DNA from: Branchipolynoe longqiensis | Taxonomy: Eukaryota > Annelida > Polychaeta > Phyllodocida > Polynoidae | Reading direction: 5' to 3' | Length of the DNA: 64,000 nucleotides | Assembly: GCA_030323885.1 (NCBI GenBank) | Contig: CM059186.1 | Location: forward strand, 146,941,810 to 147,005,809 | Part shown: piece by piece, positions 1 through 13,900 of the stretch | Position numbering within the stretch: position 1 is the stretch's first letter | Layout of the letters: each line of letters opens with the position of its first letter | The notes under the pieces: model-generated | What the model was told of the DNA's origin: nothing | Databases searched by the model: none | What the model saw: the letters and a program-made list of their open reading frames with translations, nothing else | Position numbers and translations under genes: made by a program

Positions 1-68
1 GGGGACAATTACCAATTTAATTTTTTTTTAAATTTGTCCTAATGCTTAGTTGTTCCGCGGGTACTTAC

Positions 69-191
69 GTCGATGGTGGTGATGACGGGGTAGGTCTCTC
101 CATAAGTCACCTTCACCACTTTGACGGCCTCCCTCGCCTCTTCCTCCGTTTGTGCAACGATACCGCCAATGTGTTGGCCCATGTTGGTCAC
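69..191 (-). CDS. Oxidase gene coding exon C17 (last exon in window)
   Basis: Residues 649-689 read '[20 protein letters not shown]' and end 'YPVITTID', equivalent to 'VTCVGHIIGAVVAD' and 'LPAIITIED'. The acceptor is CTGACAG and the donor GAC|GTAAGT (phase 0). The molybdenum-site residues and the C-terminus are off the left edge. Confidence 0.92.
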
Positions 192-3100
192 CTGTCAGAA
201 TTGAGTGTGTGAGAGTGATTGGGGTTTCCCAACCTTGCAACATGTGATACCAAATCGACTTGTGACGGTGCACACTCATCGCGACTTCACAGTGCCGGCC
301 AACTAGGATACTGTGACACCAGCATGGCGACCACAAATCCCGCTCGTCACATTATCCTGACACGGACCGAACCCGTACTTGCTCTATCATAGGAACGCAG
401 AGCACCAGGCAAGTATCAATTTTGATTTGTGAATACTTGGTTTAACTCGGTCGGGGATCGATTCCGGGCCATGACTTCCCGTGTGCAAATAGGCAAAGTA
501 CCCACTCAACTGTCCAACCCAGTTGTGTATGATTAAATAAGGTGCATGGTCTTTACCCAGTGCCCAGCTGCATGGTTTCCACCCAGTGCCAAGTTGCATG
601 GTTTCTACTCATGTCTAGCTGCATGGTTTCTACCTACGTCTAGCTGCATGGTTTCTACCCATGTCTAACTGCATGGTTTCTACTCAGTATCCAACTGCAT
701 GGTTTCTACCCAGTGTCCAGTTGCATGGTTTCTACCCAGTGTACAGTTGCATGGTTTCTACCCAGTGTCTAGCTGCATGGTTTCTACCTAGTGCCCAACT
801 GCATGGTTTCTACCCAATGCCTAGCTGCTTGGTTTCTACCCAATTCCCAGCTGCATGGTGTCTATCCAGTGGCAAGCTGCATAGTTTCTACCCAGTGTCC
901 AGTAACAGGGTTTTCCACCCAGTATCCAGCTGCATGGTTTATGCTCAGTTCCTAGCTGCACGGTTTCTACCCAGTGCCCAGCTGCGTGGTTTCTACCCAA
1001 TGTCCAGCTGCATAGTTTCTACCCAGTGCTCAGCTGCATGGTTCCTACCTAGTGCTCAGCTGCACGGTTTCTCCCCAGTGCCCAGCTGCATGGTTTCTAC
1101 CGAGTGTTCAGCTGCCTGGTTTCTACCCAATACCCAATCACGTGGTTTCTACCCAGTGTAAAGCTGTATGGTTTCTACCCAGTGCTCAGCTGCATGGTTT
1201 CTATCCATTGCCCAGCTGCATGGCTTCTAGCCAGTTCCCAGCTGCATAACGCAATACCCAGTCACACGGTTTCTACCCTTTGCCCAACTGGATGGTTTCT
1301 ACACAGTGTCCAGATGCAGGGTTTCTACCCAGTGCTCAGTTGCATGATTCCTACCCAGTGCACAGCTGCATGGCTTCTACCCAGTGTCCAGCTGCATGGC
1401 TTCTACCCACTGTTCAGTCACATGGTTTCCACCCAGTATCCAGCTGCACGGTTTCTACCCAATACCCAGTCACATGGTTTCTATGCAGTGTCCAGCTGCA
1501 TGGTTTCTACCCAGTGTCTGGCTCCATGGGTTCTACCCAGTGCCCAGTCGCACGGAAGCATAGGCCTACCTATCTGAATTGAAAAACCACGGTGGTTTGA
1601 ACGAGTTCTTCCAATAGCACACACCCTTCTCCATGCAGATTTACCTTGTCGACGGCGAAGATGAGCTCGTCCTTCAGCATCCCGCATGCGTTACTTCCGG
1701 GCACGTCATCATGTCCAACGTACCCGACGACACCGGGCATGGCCAGGGCGGCAGAAGTGTCCACACTGACGATCTGCGCATGCGCTTTGGTGCTGCGAAC
1801 CATCACTAGCACCAGCTCGTCTGCAGTTGCGAGATGGAAATAGAGGAGTTTGCTCTATACTGCACCACAACTCAATATTCCCCCCACAGCCCAATACTCG
1901 CACCCCCCCAGAGCCGACTATCCCCCCACAGCCCAGTATTCCCGCACAGCAAAAAATATTCCCCCCCCCCAGCCCAATATTTCATCACAGTCCAATATTC
2001 CACCACAACCTAATATTCCTAATGGTCTTTTAAGCACAACTTCCTCCCTTGCCTTCTGAGCCAGCATTTTGGAGGACATTTCAAAATATCAATAACCGGG
2101 TGCGGTGGCCGAATCGGCAGAGCGCGGGCTTCGTGTGCGGAAGGTCGGGAGTTCGGTTCCCAGTCGAGTCAAACCAACGACTTTAAAATTGGTACTTGTT
2201 ACTTCCTAGCCTGGCGCTCAGCATTAATAGGATAGGGCAAGGACTGGTTGGTTCAGTGTCAGGATAATGTGACCTAGTGGATATCGGGTCATGGTGCCAG
2301 TGGCTTGATTTCCCAGTGGGGCGGCACTATAAAGTCGCCATGAGTTCACACTGACACAAGTCGGTACCCGTTTCTGATATGACCTTAGATGTTGCCAGGA
2401 TAGAAAACTCTAACAAACAAACAAAATATCAATCATTCGCATCATAGATTTAAGAGATATCAGCTTCAGTTTAGTTGTAATCATGTTTCAGGAATGGGAT
2501 ATCTATCTTTCAAGCTTTACATTAATGCAGATTCAGATCTATTCTGTGGTTATGACTTCATCCCTAGCTGAACATATATTATCTGTATAGATTTAGAGGT
2601 CTAAGGTCTCCGGGGAGATGGAGAAAAAGAAAATGCCATTGCGATTAACCATGTATCATGGCGAAGACATAGTTAGCTTTCCAATCTTAGCAATGTCTGA
2701 ATAAAACATAAATGGCAGTAGCAAAATGAAAAATGTTATAAAACTAGGCCCCATCCAATATTTATCTTTATCAACACCATTGGTTATTGACAAATAATAT
2801 CTCCTGTTAAACACACATCAGCTTCTGGTATAACCAGATAAATAAAATAATTGCTTTTAGTGAAAGAAACAGTAACGGCCAATATCACATTCGAAACAGT
2901 GGCTTTCATCCAATCACTGAAATTTAGCAGTCGTCAGTACAACTTGGATGGGTGACCCCTTGGGATTACAAGGTGCCACAGACATCCTGATAAAGGCTTA
3001 TAACCTATACCAAATTAGTAACGGATAAGTAATAGCTAAAAGAATTATTGTCCATCTTAAATTACTTTGTGGAAACTTTGTGGAGCAGCCGAACTCATAA

Positions 3101-4870
3101 CACCCATATTCTCAAACATATCTTTCAATATAGGGCCATCCCGCTATGCAGCCACTCATTATTTAGATCAAAACTGACCACATGAACGGGGTTTATCTGT
3201 ATGGCATAGCACCAGCGTCAGGGTGGCAGTAACATCGCTCAAACCTCAAGTACTCACTTGGGGATTGCTGGTGTACCAAATGTTTAAAGCATAATGTTGC
3301 GTTTACGCCTCATATTTGCTATTTATTTACTTGTAACCCTATTTCACATTACGTTCTCTCCTGGGTGTGTCTGAGTAGTATTGGGCTTCCCCAGTGGCGA
3401 CCATACCTCAATACCATCTCTCCTGGGTATGTTACAGTAGTACAGGGCTTCCAAAGTGGCGACCATATATCACATACCTTCTCTCCAGGGTATGTCCGAG
3501 TAAGACAGGGCTTCCCCAGTGGCGACCATATCTCACATACCTTCTCTCCTGGGTATGTCCGAGTAGTACAGGGCTTCCCCAGTGGCGATCTGGAGGGCAG
3601 ACACGTGGGGCTTGGGGCGTCCCACCGCGTCCTCCAGGGGCTGGTCTGCAGGCACCTCCTCGAACACCTGGGTGGAAGGTCGGCTGGGTTCTGTCGTGCA
3701 CCGAGTGGGCTCCAGAGGTAGACCCTTGGGTGGGAGAGGGATGAAAGGCCATTACTTACAGATTAACTTACAGATCCCTTTCTGGCTGATCTAGGCCTTA
3801 TTTGGGCCTCTAATGCCTGCTCGTTATGGTTAAAAAAAAAAGAAATTGCACATGTATGTATGGAGGTGGACGGAGCCCTGAAGTCATATAATTGTGGATG
3901 TCCTCTCTAATTTCTATTCAGCCTTCTCTCAAATGCTTCTACTGTTGGTGCTTCAGGCTGTTTCATGGATCTGTCACTCAAAAGAAAAAAGAGTGATTAC
4001 TGAACTCAAGTCTGGGTCTTTCCTTGAAGATCTTATACCGCTGGCCTCTAGTGTTGCTCTCTACTCTGGGGTTGAACAACCTCATTGTCACATTACTCCA
4101 GTAATACACTTATAAGTCTTTATCATATCTCCCCTGAGACAACAATAAGACAATGTTGGTAGCTCGAGTCTTCTCAGGCGATCTTCATATGCCATCTCTC
4201 CCAATCATGGGATTATCGTTGTGTTGCATATATCTGTACCTTATGCCACACAGATACCACGGCACAAATTGGACCACAAATAATTGTATTACCTTGTTCG
4301 CCTGGCTGGGAAACGCCCTGCCCACATAAATACACAATAATAATACAAATTACAATTTTTTACCCAATAGTGAGGATAGGGTTGAGAACAGCCACCCTGA
4401 CACAGTAAGGGAGGATCAAACCTATATACTCCAGAACCAGGCGACGACAGCGCGGCCGCTTCCCCTAGCGGGCTGTTTGGAACCACGGCGTGGTCAGAGC
4501 GGGGATCACTTCACTGGTCACGCCACTGCTTACGCCACTTGGCCATTCCCCCCTCCGCATGCCGAGTGCTCGGGGCACCCTACTGGCTCCCTGCTCACCC
4601 TACATACATAGATTTCGATTTACATAGTATATACTATAGCTCTACCTATCACATTTATTATTTATATCTGTCATGGATATAATATTTATATATATATATT
4701 TATATCTATAACATATATGTGATGCATAACGCATTATACAAGTATAAATTGTAGGGGAACATGTAGCTCCATAGGCGCTGTGGTGGAGTACCCTCCCACC
4801 AAACTGTCTGGGTAATGTATTCCGGTGGCTCCCCTAGCGCATTACCAGTAATTTATATGTGTATATATAG

Positions 4871-4946
<76 letters not shown>

Positions 4947-7900
4947 GTAAAAAACTCGGGAAAACTGTCCTTGGGTTTCAGCCTGTGTCCTTCCTGAGGG
5001 ACCAGCGGAACTCCGAACACCCATATTCTTAGACATATCTTTCAATATGTAGTTCCAAATGGCCTGCTAGGGGAAGCAGTGGCCAACCCGCTATGCAGCC
5101 ACTCATTACATAGATCAAAACTGACCGCATGAACGGGGTTTATCTGTATAGCATAGCACCAGCGTCAGGGTGGCAGCAACATCGCTCAAACCTCAAGTAC
5201 TCACTTGGGATTGCTGGTGTACCAAGTGATAAAAGCGGAACAGGAAGCCGATGGCGAGAGACCGGCGGTATTCCTTTTTGTTGGGCACACCTCTCGACGT
5301 CAGATCGTCATTCAAGGTCGCCATGGCGTTCTCCAGCATCAGCTTGTCCCACTCCCTAGAAATAACACCAGGCAAGCACCGTATAAAGATATACCTAATA
5401 AGGATATAACATAAGATAAGATTAGTGGAGACATTTCCACGGAAGAATACCATTATATTGAGGGTTTTGCAGAATACCATTATATTGAGGGTTTTACAGA
5501 AGCAATTCTTTTAAATAACTGCATGTATGTATCGCATGGGAAAAGGAAATAAATGTTCAAAATATGATTCGAAATGAAATCTATTAAATACTGTGTCGTG
5601 TGTCTCGGGGTTTATTCACTTCTCCACTATAGAATGGACATGTATCTTTAATAGAAAGGGTAACTAGATCGTATCAGACGATGTGTACATTTTGAAATAT
5701 TGTATCATGTATATTATAGAGTATATCTAGTATATACACAAACTATTATATATGTGCTTTATGGTAATATTAACTAGGTACACTCCCCTTCAGTTGTTAC
5801 TACCTAGCCTGACGCTCGGCATTATTAGGATAGGACAAGGACCGTTTCGCTCAGTATCAGGATAATGTGATTAAGTGGGATATCGGGTTATGGTGCCTGG
5901 TCTCCCCACTGTCCCAGTGGGGAAGACCTATAAAGTCGCCCTGAGTGTGCAGTCACAAATTGCTGTTCATCTCAGTATGACCTTAAGTGTTGCTAGGACG
6001 TTAATCCCTAACAAACAAACAACAGAGGGTGGATTGATGGTGGGAATCCTATATTAGATCTATCCCACAGGGCATGCGTGGTAACAAAATGAGCTGCCAC
6101 ACACGTTAGGCCTCAGTCACACTATGACTTACAACCACTTTGTGACCAAAAGCCAGCGACCTCCTTGCGACCAAAGCAAAAGAAATGTTGGGGAAACAAT
6201 GGTTGGTGATCGGTCACCGATCAGTCAGCGACCTCCATGTGACTGTTTTGGTCGCAATGAGGTTTTTGGTGCAGCACCTGCAACCTCCTTACAACCAAAA
6301 TGGTCGCCTGGAGGTCGCTGACTGATTGCCGATTGATCGCTGACCACTTTGCGACCACCCATTTTTGGTGGTAACGAAGTGGTTGCAAGCGATTGCAAGC
6401 GATTGCAAGCGTGGTGTGAGAGGGGCATACATTCTTCGATAGCTGTCAGAGGATGGGTTGGAGAGAATGACGTGTACTCACTTTCCGACCATGTACCTGA
6501 CCGTGGAACAGGCGTGTAGAATAGCTGGTCCTATTCCTCCGAACACCAGGACCGCCTTGTGCACCTTCATGGTTCCCGGCTCAAAGCTCACCCCCAGCCC
6601 GGCATTCACCACGGCGCGATCCATGGCCCGGCGAGTGGCCTGCTTGAAGGTGAACACGTGCTGGTCCTGAGGCAGCCGAAAGGGTGTATATTATTGGAGG
6701 TTTATGTCGAGGCAACATCTAAGGTCATATCAGAATGGGTACCGACGTGTGACATTGCGCACTCATGGCGACTTCATAGTGCTGCTCCACTTGGAAATCA
6801 GCACACAGGCACCATGACCTGATTTCCCACTCACTCACATTATCCTGACACTGAGCTAACCAGTCCTTGCCCTATCCTATTAATGCTGAGTGCCAAGTTA
6901 GGAAGCGACAAGTAGACTATCAATTTTATAAGTCATTCTCTTACCTCAACAAGTTATATCTGGCCCAATCATCACTCTTACCTCAACAAGTTATATCTGG
7001 CCCAATCATCACTCTTACCTCAACAAGTTATATCTGGCCCAATCATTATTCTCTTACCTCAACAAGTTATATCTGGCCCAATCATCATTCTCTTACCTCA
7101 ACAAGTCATATCTGGCCCAATCATCATTCTCTTACCTCAACAATTTATATCTGACCCAATCATCACTCTTACCTCAACAATTTATATCTGGCCCAATCAT
7201 TATTCTCTTACCTCAACAAGTTATATTTGACCCAATCATCATTCTCTTACCTCAACAAGTTATATCTGGCCCAATCATCATTCTCTTAACTCAACAAGTT
7301 ATATCTGGCCCAATCATCATTCTCTTACCTCAATAAGTTATATCTGGCCCAATCATCATTCTCTTACCTCAAGTTATATCTGGCCCAATCATCATTCTCT
7401 TACCTCAAGTTATATCTGGCTCAATCATCATTCTCTTACCTCAAGTTATATCTGGCCCAATCATCATTCTCTTATCTCAAGTTATATGTGGCCTAATCAT
7501 TCTCTTACCTCAACAAGTTATATCTGGCTCAATCATCATAATCATTCTCTTACCTCAACAAGTTATATCTGGCCCAATCATCATTCTCTTACCTCAACAA
7601 GTTATATCTGGCCCAATCATCATTCTCTTACCTCAACAAGTTATATATGGCCCAATCATCATTCTCTTACCTCAACAAGTTATGTCTGGCCCAATCATCA
7701 TTCTATTGCCTCAACAAGTTATATCTGGCCCAATCATCATTCTCTTACCTCAACAAGTTATATCTGGCCTAATCATTCTCTTACCTCAACAAGTTATATC
7801 TGGCCTAATCATTCTCTTACCTCAACAAGTTATATCTGGCCCAATCATCAGTCTCTTACCTCAACAAGTTATATCTGGCCTAATCATCATTCTCTTACCT

Positions 7901-10900
7901 CAACAAGTTATATCTGGCCTAATCATTCTCTAACCTCAACAAGTTATATCTGGCCTAATCGTTCTCTTACCTCAACAAGTTATATCTGGCCTAATCATTC
8001 TCTTACCTCAACAAGTTATATCTGGCCCAATCATCATTCTCTTACCTCAACAAGTTATATCTGGCCTAATCATTCTCTTAGCTCAACAAGTTATATCTGG
8101 CCCAGTCACCATTCTCTTGACTCAACAAGTTATATCTAAAGAAGATTTGCATCCTTGATTCTATTTTAACCGTTACGATATAGGAGAAGCTGACCCCACC
8201 TTTGATGTGAAAGGAATCTGCACTGACAACAGTAGGCCTCCATTGGAGACTGGTTCGTATGTGCCAGCCCCACAGAGTTCCATCAGAAGAACCACTTCCT
8301 TCTTTCCAGCTGTGAAAAGGCAATATGCGATAGGGCATTGCAGTGGCCATGACATATATTCTATCGCATCACATTATTATTCAAATTTTATTATTTTCAT
8401 ATATAAACATGTGCACATATAAACATACATTATACAATTATACACATATACATATATAGTTGTTGTTGGAATTTTACGTCCTGGCAACATTTAAGGTCAT
8501 ATCAGGACGGGTACCGACTTGTGACAGTGCACACTCATGGCGAATTTATAGTGCTGTTATATAGATGTAACATTATACTTTTGTTATATATAGCATGTTA
8601 TATATATATTTTATATATAGGTATGCCCTCAAATTTCAGGGTTGTACTAAATTCCCCTCTCCCCGTACACTTAAATTTTTTTTTTAAATATCCCATGAGC
8701 TATACTACGCAGTTTTTGTCAGATATATCGCTTGATGCCCGAGTTACTCGGATCACCTTCAAGTGCAGTCAAGCGGTTATTAACCGACTTTCAGGTTTCA
8801 AACTTTAACCAATTTTATCATTTGAAACTGTAAATTTAATTTATTTGAACAAATAAACAACCATAACAATATACCCAAAGACCGATAGCAATCTGACTGG
8901 TCAATCTGATATCAAATGTGGGTAAATTATTATTTGGCCGATAATAGGGGGGAGGGGTGAGGCGCCACCTGGAAAAAAAAGAGAGGAAACAAGGCAGCTG
9001 CTTGATAGCAGACCTCCTGCCCACCAGGCTGCACACCAACGTCCAGTAACCCAGACAGCAAAGTACATATCAAAAGGAAGGTCACAGGAGTAATAGATAG
9101 TGAACAGGCAAAATAGTAACAATAGCAGGATAATTACATTCATAATAATATTCGCATAAATACTTTATACGTCATTTATATTTTTTTCAAGTTTAAGCAA
9201 TTGGTCGCTGGACATTGCAATGGATGTGGTCATGCATAATGCGTTATCATCGCCATTTAAACATTACTTTTTTTTAAAAGCCCTTACACAAGTTAGTGAA
9301 GACGACGGAGGCACCAGCGGCTATCAGGGGAGTGATGGCGTCAGAGTTGGCGTAGTTGGCCTGTAGTGAACCTCCAATTGTCTGTCAATTAAAGGTATGT
9401 CATGACTCCCCAACTCTGCTCGGAGCCTGAACTCACAAATGGGAACTTCACCATGCTTAGCGCTATCATTGCTGTCCATTGGGGTTTTACATCCTAGCAA
9501 CATTTAATGTCATATGAGAACTCGCACCGAGTTTATGACACACTCACATGGGGACAAAACACACAGAGCTAGATCACTGCACTCGCAGTGACGAGGACTT
9601 TATGAGTGAGGCTTTGGACTTGGTACACACAGAATCTCTCTTTTGAGAACACAGGGGTGGACTATGTGAAATCAGAGGAAGGAATCGATGGGCGTTACAG
9701 AGGGGCTTTTGATCTGATCTGACATGGTTCAATAAAGAATGAAGGTTTCAGGCGCAAAATCCATATGGGCCAAAATGAACCCATCACTGTACATTTGAGC
9801 TGAAGCTGCCATCATTCCGATAATCAAATGCATTTGTGTAGGATTTTTTTCACGAAACTGCCACGTCTTCTATATAATTCCCTACTCAATATGAATTTGA
9901 CAGACTAACTGGAATGCACAATTCTACTTGACAGAAAACAACTAAAATTGGATTTATTGGGTTTTGCGCATGAACCCTTAAAGTTGCATAGTCCGATGGT
10001 TTTGAATTTCTTTATTTTTTCTGAGATAAATATATTAGATCGATCGGTAGCATCTACCTTACATTAGTTCAAAGTTACTTTTATTTTAAATGGTAAACCT
10101 TTGAGATATTTTGAGTGCAAACATGGAAAATTAGTTTTGGAAAGCTTGCCAAAACTCTGACACGATAGACTTCTGCAGTAACAGGTTCTGTTAAATTGAC
10201 TCAGTATTGCTTTCTACGCAGAAACAAATGATCAGTATCTAAGTTTGATATGCAAAATCAAATCTAGATGATTGGTTTGGTTTTGAAAAATTGATATTTC
10301 ATCGGACTATGCATGATATGACTTGGGTTGCCACGTTGATTACTTCTCAGTCATATTGAAAATACCAAATGTTGAGACCCATGTCAATTGATTACAGTTG
10401 CCACACAAGGGTTCCTTTTGTGTGGACTTAGTGAATACTCACGGCACTGTTCCTGAGATGTTGACTGGCGAACCGTTCAAATAGTGACAGGACGGCGGCA
10501 GGACCCCGTGCAGCATGGTCTGAGGTAAGGACAATAATATACTTGAACACATGTGGATTCTAACCCACGGGTTCGAACCCTGGTCGAGTCAAACGAATGA
10601 CTTAAACATTTATTCTGATCGCTTCCTACTCCTAGCCAGGCACTCGGCATTATTAGGATGGGGCAAGGACTGGTTGGCTCATTGTCAGGATAATGTGACT
10701 GAGTGGGATATCAGGTCATGGTGCTGGTGGCCTGGTCTCCCAGTAAGGCAGCACTATAAAGCCACCATGAGTGCACACTATCACAAGTCGGTACCCGTCC
10801 TGATATGACCTCAGATCTTGCCAGGATGTCAAACTACAACAACCAGCCAATGTTCACGTGATATTAGTTGGTTGTTGTTGCTTTATGGCTTAGCAACATC

Positions 10901-13900
10901 TAAGGTCATATCAGAACAGGTATCGACTTGTGGCAGTGCGCACTCATGGCGACTTTATAATGCTGCCCCACTTGGAGACCATATCACTGGCACTATGACC
11001 CGATATCCCATACAGTCACATTATCCTGATATTGTGCTAACTAGTCCTTGTCCTATCCTATTAATGCGAGAACCAGGCTAGGTAGTGACAAGAATAAATT
11101 GTATTAGTCATTGGTTTGACTCTGCTGTGATTCTAACTCCCGATCTTCTGAGCGGGAAGCCGTCGCTCTACCGATTCGGCCACCGCGTCCAGTCATGTGT
11201 AATTAGTAGGCACCCTGTATCTAACACTAGACCTCCCATATGTATGTAATTACCATACACTATGTATCTAACACTACATCTCCCATACATATGTAATTAG
11301 CATACACTCTGTATCTAACACTACACCTCCCATACATATCTAATTAGCATACTCTCTGTATCTAACACTACACCTCCTATACATATCTACTTAGCATACA
11401 CTCTGTATCTAACACTACACCTCCCATACATATGTAATTAGCATACACTCTGTATCTAACACTACACCTCCCATACATATCTACTTAGCATACACTCTGT
11501 ATCTGACACTACACCTCCCATACATATCTACTTAGCATACACTCTGTGTCTAACAACTCCTCCCATACATATCTACTTAGCATACACTCTGTATCTAACA
11601 CTACACCTCCCATACATATCTACTTAGCATACACTCTGTATCTAACACTACACCTCCCATACATATGTAATTAGCATACACTCTGTATCTAACACTACAC
11701 CTCCTATACATATGTAATTAGCAAACATTCTGTATCTAAAATTACACCTCCCATATATATCTACTTAGCATACACTCTGTATCTAACACAACATCTCCCA
11801 TACATGTGTAATTAACATACATTCTGTATCTAACACTACACCTCCCATACATATGTAAATAACATACACTCTGTATCTAACACTACACCTCCCATACATA
11901 TGTAATTAGCATACACTAGATGTCTAACACTACACCTCCCATACATATGTAATTAGCATACACTCTGTATCTGACACTACACCTCCCATATATATGTAAA
12001 TAACATACACTCTGTATCTAACACTACACCTCCCATACATATGTAATTAGCATACACTCTGTATCTGACACTACACCTCCGAGACATATATAAATAACAT
12101 ACACTCTGTATCTAACACTACACCTCCCATACATATATAATTAGTATGCACTCTGTATCTAACACTACACTTCCATACATAAGTAATAAATAGTATGCAC
12201 TGTGTATCTAACACTACACTCTGTGTTAGATACAGAATGTATGCTAATTACATATGTATGGGAGGTGTAGTGTTAGATACAGAGTGCATACTAATTACTT
12301 ATAAATTTATGGAAGTGCAGTAACTAACACTACACCTCCCACATATATGTATATAACACCCATCCTCCCACACAGGAAGCAGGGAAGTCAACCAGCAGTT
12401 TTACCGATTCAGCCATTCCTTTTTGGTTTGCGTACATAGGTACATAGGTAGGCATGGTAGCTCCCACATATCATAGTATTTATAGGCATGCATCATGTTG
12501 GTTATGTCCAATAATGAGCTGCTCATGTCCAATAAGGAGATCCTTATGTCCAATAAGGAGCTGCTCACCCGACCGCTCGGAGAGCAGTTGGCGCAGTGCC
12601 AGGATTGCCTCGTTGATGGTGAGAGCTGCTCCCAGTGTGATGCCAGACTCGGTCGCCTCGACCACTCGCGCCTCCTGCAACCTGCTCACCGATAGAAACA
12701 CCCGCTTCCTGTGGCTGGCCACACGCTCCTGGGAAGCTGGCAGCAAAAGAGGTAGAACTTAGTTCAAGAGTAGTTAGTTCAGTTCCACTGGGGAACTGGG
12801 AATACTATTTCAATATTGGAATTCATGCTTAGAGCATGCTTCCGCTAGCTAGTTTAATGTGTGCATAAAAAGCCTGTCAATCTCATGAAGCTGTTAATCA
12901 AATTAAAGTTGATGGATTAGGTTGGAGTAACTTTAATTTTAAATGGCTAACTTTTGAGATATTTGAGGTGACAAATATTTTAAATAATGTTGGTGTGACG
13001 ACCGAAATAGTTGGACAGCATATGCTTGTATGTCTTGCCGCAGTGACAGTTTCTATTGAGTTGTTTAGTTTATTCTACTCTATATGCATATATATTATAC
13101 TATATATTATATATATTATATACTATTGATAGAGACAGACACAGATAGATAGACAGATATATAGATATATAGACATAGATAGACAGATAGATAGATAAAT
13201 AGATAGATAATACCTAAACCTAGACAGTACTGACATAAACCTGCCTAGCAACTTAATTTAAACACCACGTACATTAAATGCATACACTGCATACACTAGA
13301 TATACCACAAACTCTAAATTACCTGAATGTAATAACAATATTTTATTATATCTCAACATCTTGACTTTCTATAGTGTAAGTGACCAAAGTAACATTCTAG
13401 ATATATATACGTTGGCTATATTCAATTTCAATTCAATAATGTAGTAGTCTGTACATGAGCTCCACTACCACACGGTGGCGGGAGACACTACAACACACAC
13501 CTACGCAGTTACACTGAACTGCGCTAGGTGGCGGCATGCTAGTCACTGAGCAGGGCCTCAACTGGGCTGCCCTCTACTGCCTGTGGGGCAGGTCAGTTGA
13601 CTGACCAAAGTTAAACATGGGCAGAAGACCAGTGCCTTGGCACTGACAAAAGACTATATTAAGATTAGTAAAAATGCTTACCCAAAACAAACAAATAAAT
13701 AAAGGAATCATTTGCCCAGAAGCACCTCGTCGTGGAGAGAACTAATTTCAGAACAGTAAACGGAAATTTGTTGAAGACTTTTAATTGAAGCTTACCAACG
13801 TGTGTAAATCCTCCAACAACGATGGCGTTGGAGTGGCTCTTTTTCAGTTGAACAAACTCTGCAACGCTCGTCGGGCGTAGCCAGATGCTGTTCGCCCCTT

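Noticed and set aside
541..1582. Long overlapping open frames rich in Tyr-Pro-Ser-Cys repeats
   Set aside because: They follow the 26-bp minisatellite in all frames; repeat artefact in an intron of the opposite-strand gene.
7486..8139. 217-codon open frame with Ser-Tyr-Ile-Trp-Pro-Asn repeats
   Set aside because: Product of the 39-bp repeat unit, whose length is a multiple of three; not a repeat protein gene.
6929..8145. CRISPR-like array
   Set aside because: Units are contiguous with no unique spacers, in a eukaryotic intron; it is a minisatellite.
9286..9292. Alternative donor for exon C11 two bases earlier (TT|GTGTAA)
   Set aside because: It would break the phase with exon C12; T|GTAAGG is stronger and fits.
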